DNA from: Pleurodeles waltl
Lineage: Eukaryota; Chordata; Amphibia; Caudata; Salamandridae
Direction of reading: 5' to 3'
DNA: 64,000 nucleotides
NCBI RefSeq assembly: GCF_031143425.1
Contig: NC_090451.1
Coordinates: 665,164,575 to 665,228,574 of the forward strand
The first letter of the stretch is position 1. Each line of letters starts with the position of its first letter. The position numbers and the translations under genes are program-made. The notes under the pieces are model-generated. The model had not been told where the DNA came from. It saw only the letters and a program-made list of their open reading frames with translations, and did not search any database. Positions 1 through 11,213 of this stretch are shown in pieces.

Positions 1-52
1 AGTCACACTACGGTCCAATTTTTCAGCCTTCATTATTGCAGAATTAATTACA

Positions 53-570
53 TTAAATTACTTGTAAATCTTGGCTCCATATTCTGAAGTGTCTGCAGGA
101 ATTCACATTCCACCCTACCGTTATGCCTTCTCTAGCCATTGCACCATATGGTTTCGCATTTATTTGAAATTTAGGGTACAAATGAGTACCATGTAGTAAT
201 GCATAACAAGAAATCTTTTTCAGAAACATTCTACTTTGAATCTTATTGTCCTTAATGAAGAAATCTATGTCCAAAAACACTATGCGTTCACAACTGTACT
301 GTAATGTAAAAGACATTACAATCAATCATTCTTATTCAAGTATTCAAAAAAAGTATTTAATTCATATTCATTACATGTGCAAATCATAAAGCAATCATCA
401 ATTAATCTTCCCTGGTAATAAACATGTTCTATCCAGTTTGAACTGGCCAGGCCCAGATCTGTTCTCCATAGGTTGGCACTAGAAAGGGCAAACCTAGATC
501 CCATTGTGGTGCCACATAGCTAAAGACGTCTTGGAGACTTTCAGAAAGTTGACCTAGGAATACATACTGC
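53..570 (-). mobile_element. Penelope-like element, C-terminal part of reverse transcriptase (broken)
   Basis: Two overlapping minus-strand frames read through the later RT motifs of Penelope-like elements (PLEs). The upstream part reads GTTMGSRFA followed by ANL (motif B region) and then LIDDCFMI (catalytic motif C, about 381-404). The second frame, 53-325, carries VFLDIDFFI and the residues after it, which fit the family's post-catalytic FLD region. The two frames overlap by a few bases, so there is a frameshift. Motif A of the same RT lies at about 1,940-2,092, separated by an inserted minisatellite and another repeat. The catalytic Asp pair is kept, but the ORF is dead. Family assignment is by motif recall; no search was run. 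Confidence 0.72.
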
Positions 571-579
571 TTTTTGATA

Positions 580-1160
580 ACTATTGGTTATGTGGTTTGT
601 AACTCACACTTTCTGGCTTTCCACTTGCTGGCTTTGTTTGCTTTAGGCTTGCCAGGATCAGTTCATCCATCCCCTTGGAAAAAACATGTTTTCTGTATCC
701 TTCCAGAAACTTGCTTTCTGTTAACAGGCCTTTAAATCTTGTTCTTATGTCATCACATTTGTTGTGCATTGAAAGACTGAGGTCAAATGTCAGGCACTGT
801 TTTCCAAGGACGCTTGTTTACTTTTCTTTCTTTGATTTCAAACTGAGAGGATTTATCTGACGATCTTGCTGGATTCTGTGGACAGGAAATAATTTTTTGT
901 AGCAGACAACAACGTTTAAATTAACTGTGTATGTATTTTAGAATATATCAGAATTATGAGCAGAGAAATGAAGCACATTTTTGTTATTTCTGAAGTCTGT
1001 TGTAAACAAATACTTTAATATAATCAGAACATATCATTAAACTAGTTGATGACATTTTCACACATTTTCGTCTGTGCAGTGAATAGTGTTATGACTAAAA
1101 CTGAATGTCTGGGCAAATGCAATGGTCATTTCAATCCGAAATGTGTTGTCTCTAATGGCA
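580..1160 (-). repeat. Dispersed repeat R1, copy 1 (inserted in PLE)
   Basis: Read on the minus strand, this stretch aligns with plus-strand 37,100-37,870. Shared blocks include GAAAGAAAAG, TGACATTTGACC, CAGGCCTG/AGGCCTG, ACAGAAAG and GAGTTACAAACCACA, in the same order and spacing over more than 450 bp. It contains a short frame (581-769) that is not conserved as protein in the other copy, so it is treated as non-coding. The class of element is unknown. It sits between RT motifs A and B of the Penelope-like element, so it entered after that element. Confidence 0.65.
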
Positions 1161-1164
1161 CTGT

Positions 1165-1935
1165 GCTACCACACCATAAATACTCCACTCTACGCCACTC
1201 CACTCTACTCTGCACCACTCCACACTACTGCACTCTTCTCTGCACTACTCCACTTTACTCCACAGCACTCTGCACCACTGAACTCTATGCCTCTGCATTT
1301 TATGCCAGTGCACTCCATGCCACTTCACACTATGCCTTTCAAATCTCTCCTGTACCACACTACTCTATGCCAGCCACTCTACCCTATACAACTGCACTAT
1401 TCTCTGCATTACTCCACTTTACTCCACACCACTGCACTCTGCACCACTGAAATCTGTGCCTCTGCATTTTATGCTAGTGCACTCCATGCCACTTCACACT
1501 ATGCCTTTCAACTCTCCCCTGTACCACACTACTCTATGCCAATACACTCTTCGCCACTCTACCCTATACAACTGCACTCTTTGCCACTGCACTCTACACC
1601 ACTCCAGGCTAGGCCACACCAATCTACTCTGCACAACTCCACTCTACATCACTGTACTCTATGCCACTCTGTAACACTGCACTCTGTCAATACACTCTAC
1701 ACCAATTCATTTTACTCTGTAACACCCAACTCTGTGCCCCTGCACTCTATGCCAATCCACTGCACACCACTCTAATCTACTCTGTGCCACAATGCCACTG
1801 CACTCTACACCATTTTACTCTGTGCCATTACACTCTATGCCACTTTAAGCAACTGCACTGTACCCTGTACCATTTCACTGTGCGCCACTTAACTCTACTC
1901 TTAAACAATCTAATCTACGCCACTGCATTTTATAC
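1165..1935 (+). repeat. CACTC-rich minisatellite with about 170-bp higher-order repeat
   Basis: About 770 bp is built from degenerate 10-15 bp units such as CCACTCTACTCTGCA and CACTCTATGC. Longer blocks repeat at about 164-170 bp: TCTCTGC at 1,237 and 1,401, and CTCTGCATTTTATGC at 1,291 and 1,460. Long open frames on the plus strand here are a product of the simple repeat, which lacks stop codons, and are not genes. Confidence 0.85.
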
Positions 1936-2092
1936 CGCTCAACATATTAGTGTAAACCCACAAGTTGAAAAATCTTGTACTCACAAAATGGCTAACAGTT
2001 CGGAATTCATTGTCATGTGTAATATTGGTATACAAAGATACGACATCTAAAGTAACCATTATCACAACTGAGTCCCATATAACATCACTCAA
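1936..2092 (-). mobile_element. Penelope-like element, RT motif A fragment
   Basis: The minus-strand frame has VTLDVVSLYTNI at about 2,020-2,055, the hallmark motif A of Penelope-like reverse transcriptases, containing its catalytic Asp. The frame runs into the minisatellite at about 1,935. The next RT motifs (B and C) resume at about 530-381, so the RT gene is split by roughly 1.4 kb of inserted repeats. The N-terminal part of the element to the right (beyond 2,092) was not recognised. Confidence 0.7.
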
Positions 2093-4200
2093 ATAAATTT
2101 TGAATATGCGTGGTATCCTAAATACAAGTCAGTAAATTTAATACAAATTGTCGTAAACAGACAGCCACATATTCTAAGATCCTTTCAGTTGGTCCTTTAA
2201 TACATGATATAATGGGTCTGCTTGGTGGAAAGCGGAGATCCTTTTGCATTTTTGTGAGTGTTTATATAATCATGGGACCCTAGTTTGATCCACAAATAAA
2301 TAGTATTGTAATCATCATCATTAAGTAATACAATAATTATCCAGTCAAAATGAGGTAAAACCAACACAAAATGTGCTGCATTACGCCTCATAATTTTGTC
2401 AATCCAGCTGCATAGTTTAGTCCTCTTCGGCTGCATAATTTCAGTGACCCTGACAATAGGGCTACTTTTTAGTGGTATGTGCAGGGTACCAGCTCATAGT
2501 TCTGCTTTGTTGTTAATTAATGCTTTTGCTCAACAGGCTGCTACAGCTTCTTGTGCCGAAAGAAGTGTTGTACATGTCCTGACTGATGGCGGGGTTGTTA
2601 TATAAACAAAAGCCACTGAACCGTAGGGATGCAATATGTTCTGTATTTGTGTGTGTGTGTGTGTGTGAACATGAAGGAGAAATGGACAGGAGCAGTTAAC
2701 CAATTAAACAACTGCCAAGTGGCACCCTCGGCCAGGTCAGGCTCTTAGCCAAGAGCACTTGCATTCTGGAACTTGTAGTAGTATGTTTACAGGGGGGGAA
2801 ACATTTAATTAACTTTATCAGTGTGTTGCCCATTCTGCCAGATGCATTAACGCACTACGGCCTAACCAGTCACAAGCTGGTCTGTGGCCGCATGACTCCT
2901 CCACTGCCTTTCTGCAAATTCAACATATATGAATCCACTCACTCCTTATAAACATCAATAAAGATAGACATGTTTCTAAAGTGTGGTGTTGAAAACTTAT
3001 ATTGTGCTGTATCACTCACCTCTCTCAATTTCCAATGTAAACAAATGCTGGCTGACTCAATATAGACAAGTGATGCCCCGTAAAAATGCATATTGCAGCA
3101 TTTGACTGCCCTCTGTACCTTTCAGTCAAACAGCAGTGACAAAACCAACATTTCTGGCTTTTGACTGAAAAGTGTCTTTTCATTAATTGGCATGTTTTTC
3201 TGTGTGTGGGAAGTAGGATGAGTAAGTGACTCAATGCAGGAGTGAGTCAATCAGTGGATAAGTGACTGGAATGTATGGCAGGTAGATAAATGGGGGAGCA
3301 AATGGGTGGGTCCATGTTTAACTACACAGTCGCTGCAAAACGAAATCCCTAAATATAGCCAATTTATGTACAAAGCTCATTTAATATTTCAAGGCCAGTA
3401 TTTGCATGAGACAAAGAGCACTTTTAAGAATTTAAGACCGCGGTAGGGCGTCACATTCAAGGCATCCACATCCTTTTGTATCAATGTTTTAAAAAAAGGT
3501 GTGGTGGAAGCCTGGCGGTGACATTCGCTCACTGTGTCTTCTTAATGGCCTCTGTAATGCCCAAAATTGTGGTGGGTGCGGGAGGGGCAGGTGCTGATAC
3601 ATCAGAAATCACCCCACGGGAAGGTCACAACAATACCCTTCTTATCCATGGAAGCATGCACTTACATTCAGGAGTCAGATGGAGAGGTAATTGAGCTTTG
3701 GGGCCACATTGTTATCAGCAATAATCTGCTATATTAATTCCTGGGGCAATTATCTCTCCATTTGCTTCTGGTTATGACCATTAGGGCAGTGCTTAATCGG
3801 TGCAGGTGATTGCACATGTTTGATAATGGGACTCTTATTTAGTTTTAATGTTGGCCAAAACCTTTTGATTTTATTCGAACTGTATGGATAATATAGTTAT
3901 AGGGCTTTCCACCAGCCCTCACATCTGTTGATCTTTTATTATGTCATTCACATTTTTCTTTCTCCACAACATACAGCATAGAGCATAGAGCAAAGGGACT
4001 GCCCACTTCAGGTACGGCTAACTTCACTGTGAGTGACTGCATTTTTCCCTTTCACAAGGAGCACATAGACAAATAAAGTACTTCCCTTGAGTGCCAGGGA
4101 CTACTATGGCAATTTTGCCAACCTTTTTTTTTTATTGATGAATGCCAGGCAGCTCCCCTAACAATAACGTTTTGGAAAAAAAAAACATTCTAGACTTACT
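2093..4200. other. No recognised gene or element
   Basis: AT-rich sequence with only short chance frames. It may contain more decayed Penelope-like sequence at the left edge, but I cannot show it. The only clear landmark is the TG microsatellite listed separately. Confidence 0.5.
2647..2667 (+). repeat. (TG)n microsatellite
   Basis: A run of about ten uninterrupted TG dinucleotides. Confidence 0.9.
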
Positions 4201-4204
4201 GACT

Positions 4205-4400
4205 TTGCTCATGCTTTTTGGGGTTGGGGCCTATTTTTCATCCTTAAATTTGACTTTGCACAAGAAAGAGAAAGGAAGAAAAGGGTGAGGAACATAGAAA
4301 ACAGTGGGAAAGGAGAATGCAAGGATGAAAAGGAACATTCACGAGTGAGATAAAGAGACAGAAACTGGGGGATGGTGGAATAAAGGGGCATAGGCAGGGC
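4205..4400 (-). mobile_element. Fragment of short hAT-like family (kin of 46.1 and 53.1 kb copies)
   Basis: The sequence matches the reverse complement of 53,100-53,320: TTTTTGGGG, then CTATTTTTCATC, then a purine-rich AAGAAAGAGAAAGG tract and AAAGAGACAG. The complete relative at 46,105-46,441 has hAT-type terminal repeats and an 8-bp target duplication. No termini are visible here, so this is a fragment. Confidence 0.5.
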
Positions 4401-4482
4401 CTTGTGGCTCAGTGGACTAATGTATCCAATCCTGCAATCTGGGTTTGCTTTCATGGTCTGAGGTTTCAACCCTTGCAGGTCT
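4398..4482 (+). mobile_element. tRNA-derived SINE head (pol III A and B boxes)
   Basis: The string TGGCTCAGTGGAC resembles a pol III A box and GGTTTCAACCC, about 50 bp downstream, resembles a B box. The spacing is right for a tRNA-like SINE promoter. It directly follows the hAT-like fragment. No cloverleaf can be folded with confidence, so it is a SINE head or tRNA relic, not a working tRNA gene. Confidence 0.45.
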
Positions 4483-4744
4483 TCTCATCCTTTCATTTTC
4501 TGAAGGACAGTATTATGAATACCATTAATTGGGTTAGAATGAAAATCCATTGTTCAGTGCCAAGATGCCTGAAAGGGAAAAATGTATGCTTTACAGCATG
4601 GTATGTTATGAGGTGGAATCAAGATTGGGCATCCTTAGTACGCCAACATTTATCAGCACATGCTGCAGATGTAATAAGAAAAACTTTGACCCATGTGCTC
4701 ATTTTTTGGTTACAGACTAATTATTGGGAAGAGTATATTGCACA

Positions 4745-5660
4745 TCAGCAGTGCATCCCAGCTGATCCTCTCCCTCACCAAGGACCCCGGCACCGCCAAA
4801 ACCAACCTCCACCAAGGAATGAAGGCCATCGCCAAATGGATGAAGAACAGCTGCCTGAAACTGCATTTTGACAAAACTGAGGTCCTCATCCTCAGCTCTA
4901 CTCCTTCTGCCTGGGACGACTCCTGGCGGCCTGCCACACTGGGAACCACACTGACACCCACTGACCACGCACGCAACCTGGGATTCATCCTAGACTCGTC
5001 GCTATCAATGACCCAGCAAGTCAACGCCGTCTCTTCCTTCTGCTTCAAAACCCTCTGCATGCTTCTGAAGATCTACAAATGGATCCCCACTGGAACCAGA
5101 AGGACGGTCACCCAAGCCCTCGCAAGCAGCAGACTGGACTACGGGGCAGTGCCCTCGTCGCATGAACCATGGCCAAGCTTCAGAAAAAACTGCAACACAT
5201 ATAGAAAGCCTCTGCACGCCTCAACCTTGACATCCCCCGTCACAGCCACATCACAGCCCACCTGAGAGACCTGCACTGGGTCCCCATCAACAAGAGAATC
5301 ACTTTCAAACTCCTCACCCACTCCCACAAAGCACTGCACAACACCGGACCAGAATACCTCAACAGATGGCTCTCCTCTTACACCCCGAACCGACAGCTTT
5401 GCTCCGCTGACCTTGCTTTCACCACCGTCCCACACATCTACAGAACGACTGCTGATGGCATATCATTCTCCCACCTCGCCGTCAAGACATGGAACACTCT
5501 TCCTATCCACCTGCAACAGACACAGGACCTACTAACCTTCAGGAGACACCTCAAGACATGGCTGTTCGAGCAGTAGCAGCACCCCCACCACCCCCTACAC
5601 CGCCCTAATACCCTCACAGGTGAGCAGCGCGCTTTACAAATGCTTTGATTGATTGATTAA
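4745..5660 (+). mobile_element. L2/CR1-type LINE, 5'-truncated 3' end
   Basis: The plus strand encodes the C-terminal third of a jockey-superfamily RT. From about 4,755 it reads SQLILSLTKDP (the residues after a lost YADD), LKLHFDKTEVLIL, NLGFILDSSLSM and SRLDYGA. After a frameshift near 5,200 come the tail blocks FKLLTHSHKALH, WLSSYTP and FRRHLKTWLF, ending at a stop near 5,575. The element ends with repeats of TGATTGAT at about 5,644-5,660, the usual 3' end of L2-type LINEs. Endonuclease and most of the RT are missing, so it is a dead 5'-truncated insertion. An open frame on the opposite strand is a shadow. Confidence 0.85.
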
Positions 5661-5754
5661 GTGATATGTTTTTTGACTCCCATCAGTCTCTGATTACTTT
5701 TAGTTAACTGTGAATAGTTGTCCGTGTTTGATCTCTGCCCCTCCTTACCACAAG

Positions 5755-8615
5755 CCCCTACTTGCATAGATATTGGGGGTTAGATCCAAAGGATCTATGC
5801 ACAGTGGCATCCATGCCAGTGGGTCAGTATCACAAGGAAATGGACAGACAGGGTGGCATGGGATCGATATCTAAAAAGGATGGCTCCATGTCGCTGAGTC
5901 AAGAATACTTAAAGAAACAGGTAGCCTGGAAGGGATCCTTACGTGCAAGGGCTCGGGCTAACTGGTTACACCTGAGCCCAATTCACAGAGTATGGACAGG
6001 CTAGATAGGTTTGGTGGTCCTTATCTGCTAATAATGAGAGCTGACTTGGAAGAGGAAGTCGGGGCAGCTATTTCGGCGCTGGGAGCAGGGAAACCTCCTG
6101 GCCCTGACGGTTTCCCATCGGAATACTAAAAGGCGTTCAGAGAGGACTTGGTGCCGCACTTGTTAGCACTCTTTACGGAGGCGGAACAGCGTGGGGCCTT
6201 CCTGGAAGGACTGAACGCCGCCACCATTTTGGTACTTCCTAAGACCCAACCCCCATCGCTGCACTGCGCAGACTATTGGCCGATATCTTTGATTAACAGT
6301 GAGGTTAAGATTTACGCCACTATCCTCGCCATACGTCTCAAGAGGGTTCTGCCGCAACTCATACACACCGACCAGTGCGGGTGTATGACAACTCGTAGTA
6401 TTCGGCACTGCATCCGCCAATTGCATGTTGCCCTCGCCGAACGCCACTGTCTTCCCTGAGATTTAGCTCTTCTATTTATTGACTTTGAAAAGGCTTTTGA
6501 CTCAGTGGACTGGGGGTTTCTCCTTCTGGTGCTTCAACGGGCAGGTTTTGGACCAAGGTTCTGCCGCCTGGTCCAAGCGCTATACGCAAACCCCTCGGGC
6601 CCGGGTGCAGATCAACGGGACCTTGTCGTCGGTTTTTGAAGTCCGTTGGGACACGAGACAGGGTTGCCCTTTGTCTCCCCTTCTATTTACCCTGGTCGTT
6701 CAGCCATTGGCTCAGATGATCAGGACAGACCCAATATACTGCGGCTGGAGATGGGGACGCTCCGGGAGGACAGGATAGCCTTATACGCTGATGATGTCCT
6801 ATTGTACATGGGAGAACCGAGTACATTGGACCCACAAGGTCTCCATCTTTTACGGCGCTACGAACAGGTGTCAGGACTAAAAATGAACCCTGCAAAGTCA
6901 GTGTTGGTCCCCTTGGTGAGCACTTGTGACTGTTTCAATTGGCAGGACATGATACCCCTACGCAGACTCAGTTTTAAATATCTCGGCACTTGGGTGACCC
7001 TTCTGCCAGAGCTGACATGGGTCTAGAATCTGGACCCGCTCCTAGCACATATTAAGATGGACTTGCAGAGGTGGCAAGCTCTGCCATTAAATGTGATGGG
7101 CCGCGTTTCCCTATACAAGATGATGGTCTTACCTAGGCTCTTGTATGTTTTCCAGAACTTTCCCCTCCCTGTCCCACGCTCAAGGTTTTGTGCCCTAGAG
7201 AACAATACCGCGTTGTTTCTATGGAAAGGGGCCAGGCACCGGGTGGCAGCGCAACACTGCAGGAGAAGAATATATGATGGGGGCCTAGGCACCTCGGATC
7301 CTTATCTATACTACTTGGCGACCCAGCTGTTGGGGATCCAGGATTGGTTCAATGGGGGATGGGCAGACCTGGCCTATCAGGTAGAGTTGGAGACTTTGGG
7401 CTTCCCACGTATCCTCGATATGTTATACGGTGCACCCCTCCCCCAGGAAATGGAAGCGATTACAAGGGGGGTTTTCTTGGCCAGGCGCGCAGCGTTACGA
7501 CATATCTGTTGGAACGCTGTTGTCACCCTTCAGACTCCGTTGTGGCGGGGGAAGTGGCTGAGTGCAACTGTGGCGTTGGAGGGTTTTGCGGAGGGGAACT
7601 TGTTTTACTAGTAGGAGATGTGTGGAAGGGTGATGCACTGAAAACATTTCAGGAACTACAGGCAGACTTCCAGCTATCCTGAACGCAATTCTTCAGATAC
7701 CTTCAACTTCGGCATGCCTTGGGAACACACCTGTTGGCAACAAGCCTTCTGCCGGAATTCAGCCTACTCGAGGCCAAGCTACTCATGGGGAATCTAGGAG
7801 GAGAGGGACTTTCCCAGGTCTATGAAATGTTAGTTAATAATGCCGCGGAGGCTTGGACTTGACAAGGGCGAAGTGGGAAACATGGGTGGGGGGGCCTTTG
7901 AAGAAACAGAATGGAGGCGCTGATGGCACCTAGGGTGCTAGCTGTGTCAGCGAGACTTCGCACAGTGCAATTTTACTATTTGCACAGAGCATATCTAACG
8001 CCTGCCAGGCTCTGCCGGGCTGGTCTTCGCCCCACTGCCCAGTGTCCCCGATGTGCAGGGGAACCAGCTGACTTTTTCCACATGGTGTGGTCATGTCCAG
8101 TAATGCAAACATACTGGGGTAAGGTAATCCAAGAACTAAGTGTGGTGATGGAGCTGGAGCTGCAGATGTCTTCCAAATTAATCTTGTTGGGGGTGATGGA
8201 GGGCATGGGGGGCTCCCGGGCAAATCGTGCCCTCGCTGGTACGGCCCTGCTGGTTGCCAAAAGAGACATTGCCGCGGCCGGGAACTCGCCCACCGTTCCA
8301 TCCCTCCAAAAATGGAGAAGTGGGTGGACTGGTGCACAAATCAAGAAAAACTGGTATATGAATCAAGGGGTTGTCCCCGGAAATATGAGAGGGTATGGGG
8401 TAGGTGGCTGGGGTTGTTGCCATAGGTCGGTGAGGGGGTTTCCACCCTTAAAGTTGAGTCAAAAAATGAAGTGATGTATGTCCCCTGAAATGCTTTAAAT
8501 GCTTTATTGTCAATTGTCAACGATGCTTGGAGTGGGATCTTGCCGTACTGTCTGTGCCAATTGTTTGGTTATTTTCATCTTAAAAGCAATAAAATTTGTT
8601 TATAAAAAAAACAAA
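5755..8615 (+). mobile_element. L1-clade LINE, ORF2 RT to poly-A, multiply broken
   Basis: Plus-strand fragments read in order through an L1-type ORF2. GKPPGPDGFP is at 6,088-6,117 and YWPISLIN near 6,274. DFEKAFDSVDW is near 6,480, RQGCPLSPLLF near 6,660, and the intact catalytic YADDVLLY at 6,784-6,807. The thumb region and a C-terminal CPRC...HMVWSC zinc-knuckle-like block lie at about 8,043-8,100. In-frame stops at about 6,126, 7,024, 7,609 and 7,680, plus several frameshifts, show it is dead. ORF1 and the endonuclease are absent, so it is 5'-truncated. The tail has AATAAA near 8,588 followed by an A-rich run. I could not find convincing target duplications. Confidence 0.88.
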
Positions 8616-8749
8616 TTATGAGCTGACTTGACGGGCCAGCATGGCCTAATCTGCTAAGAATGTGCATCTGGATGGCTCTCTGGTGCACACATGCAGTTGA
8701 ATAGAAGAACTGATTTAAAAAGCTCAATCACCATATGTAATAGAACATG

Positions 8750-8757
8750 TCATAGAC
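8750..8757 (+). other. Left 8-bp target duplication of hAT element
   Basis: TCATAGAC abuts the left terminal repeat. The right copy at 9,651-9,658 is TCACAGAC, one mismatch. Confidence 0.75.
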
Positions 8758-9650
8758 TAGAGGTGGTCAAGCCACTGAAAGCTAGAGCCAGGCTTGAGCC
8801 TGACGCCTGGGTCGGCTCTAGGTTCTTTTGAAACCTCAAGCCCATAACAAGACAAGCTTTCAACTGGCTTCTATTTGCCACCCTCCCTCGACCCAGGATG
8901 TTGCATACACTAAAAACGCCGACTTTGGAACTGGGAAACCAGGTTCAACTTTTGGTGTTGGCTCAAAAGTCTATGATTCTGGGCAAATCATTTATTCTCC
9001 CAATGCCTATAAAAAATGAATATGACCTTGTGTATTGTAACTGGTGCTCAAGTAAAGCACTGCAATACCTTTGTGTCGAGTTTGCACTATCTAAAATGTG
9101 CACAAAGAGGTGAAAGTGGAGCAATAACATCAAAGGGAGAGACAAACATACCCATTTAGTGTCTGATTTGTACAAAGTGAAAACAGAAAACCTGCATAAA
9201 TTGTGGCTTGCCCACTTAAATTGTGTCAAATATTTTATTTCACCAATACTCCTTTTCATCACTATTGTGTATGAAATCACTCTCAGATGTGAGTCCAGGA
9301 TACCAGTTGTGAAAAAAACTATTTTATTTGATTTACTAGACTATAAGAATCTGGACCAAACGCAGTCTTGTCTCTTTGCTCACTAATGGTTCATGTTTGA
9401 AAACAACCACTTTTAATAAGTACTACGCAGTGCTATAATTTGACATATTAATGTCAAATCTTCCACATGTTAAAGAAATGCACTTTTTCGAATTTTGAAG
9501 GGACATGATAATAGTTTATGTGATGTTTCTTGTATAAGTTGAATAGCAAACATTTTAGGGCTCGGCTCGTGCTGCAGACTCTAAGAGCCGAGCAAGACGA
9601 TTGGCTCGGCTCCAGCTTGGCCTGTTAATTTGTTGGCTCGCCCACCTCTA
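8758..9650. mobile_element. Non-autonomous hAT transposon (893 bp)
   Basis: The left end TAGAGGTGGTCAAGCC and the reverse complement of the right end, TAGAGGTGGGCGAGCC, form a 16-bp terminal inverted repeat with two mismatches. An 8-bp target duplication (TCATAGAC/TCACAGAC) flanks it, as expected for hAT. Subterminal regions are rich in GGCTCGG/CCGAGCC motifs in both orientations, plausible transposase-binding repeats. No transposase frame is present; internal short frames look like chance. Confidence 0.82.
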
Positions 9651-9659
9651 TCACAGACC

Positions 9660-11210
9660 AAAGTTAAAGTTCTACAATATGATTTTAGATCCCTTTGTTA
9701 CAGCAAGGGATTGGTGAAATCTAGACCTCGGTCCCCTGCTCATATTTATTTCATGAATGGCTGCTACTCATTCATCTGCACATTAAAGCCCTGGACTATT
9801 AGATGATACATTGAACAACACTTTATGAAAAATCTGAGTTGTATTTTGGTAATCATTCTACTTCTTCACCAATGGTACTCTTTCAGGATCGCTGTAAATC
9901 AAAAGGTTCCTTTTGAAGAATCTGGGCGTCAGTCATTTACGTAGTTTGTAGTTATAGTCAAACCTGATGCGGTTGTTTTCAGGGGCTGTCTTTGGGCACT
10001 TCTGATGCCCCATTATGAGTGCATCTAATAAAAGCCTACTCCCTGGGGTTTGGACTTTATCCAGTGTGATATGCTGCATCTATTCTGAGTTTTGAGGGAA
10101 TAACATGCAGATTTTCTTACCTACTGCACAAAAATTCACATGTCGAGGTAAATACCGTTCTGTTTTGTCAGATTTCATTTGTCAAAATTTAACAAAGGGC
10201 AAGGACTTTATTTCATCCGGTAATTACAGTAATTTGCACAGGGGTAGGAGAACTACAATCCTCTCAACCATGTCTTTTGAGTTTCATTAACCAGTTGCTT
10301 AATTGTGACATTTGCTCATCTGTTTTAATCATACTTACATTGCAGTGTTGAGGTTTGCGTATATGTTCCCATTATATCATCTATTTCATGTCAGAAGCGG
10401 CTCCAGATCATAAATACTTGAACAAACATAAGTTTGTGAGTTAGAGGGGCACAAGACAGGGCGGTTTGGGCAAAAACCCAAAAGCCTCAAAGTTACACCT
10501 TTGCCTTGCCAACTTATCTCTTGTTTCATAAGGGATAATTGTTGGCTAAAACTGTACCCGGTCACCAACATTACCAGTGGGTGTGATATTTACCTATTCT
10601 GAGTTCTGCAGGCCTGAACGGGGAATCCGTGTTTTTCTCTATGATTCCTGAATGTGTCACGTTTTTCTGATTATTTGCCCAGACAAATGTAGCCATTTTT
10701 TTTCGTTGCACAATTGGCCCACTGAAAACTGAAGTGATTACCATTTGCAATAATAAAACTCCTGCTTCCAAACAAATCAGAATGTATCGGACTGCTCGGT
10801 GGTCCTAAGACACGATTCAGACGTTGTGAATGCCATTCGAGTAGCGCTCAAAGTACCTGCGTTGTCATCTGTCTGTGGGGTGTCTCTGCACCAGGAGCGA
10901 AGCCACTGCCTCGCGGGCCCTAGTTCAAAGATGAAAAGCGGAGCCACTGGTTGCTGTTTGAATGATAAAATACAGCAACAATCAGGGTTCAGTGGGCCTC
11001 TAGGCCCCTGTGCCACTGCACCTGCTGCACCCGTGGAATCCACACCCCTGCTTTGCACAAGCTGTGAGTCATTGTGTATGTTCTGAGTATTGAGTTCTGG
11101 TCTGACTCTGGTTGGATGATGGCTTCATTTCAATTGTAGAGGGTGTGGTATGATGTACGAAAAGGTATGTGTCTTGTATCGACAATATGTGTAGCGCACA
11201 CTATTGACCT
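9660..11210. other. No recognised gene or element
   Basis: Mostly unique-looking sequence. Short frames near 10,780-11,090 occur on both strands in a slightly more GC-rich patch, but none resembles a known protein. Confidence 0.45.
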
Positions 11211-11213
11211 TTA

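Noticed and set aside
581..769. 62-codon minus frame as the C-terminal tail of the Penelope RT
   Set aside because: It is out of order relative to RT motifs B and C, and its DNA matches repeat R1 at 37.6 kb, where the frame is not kept.
1046..2050. Several overlapping frames of 70-217 codons
   Set aside because: They are translations of the CACTC minisatellite in several frames, all rich in His/Ser/Thr/Leu.
4710..5435. Antisense frames over the L2-type LINE
   Set aside because: Shadows of the LINE coding strand.
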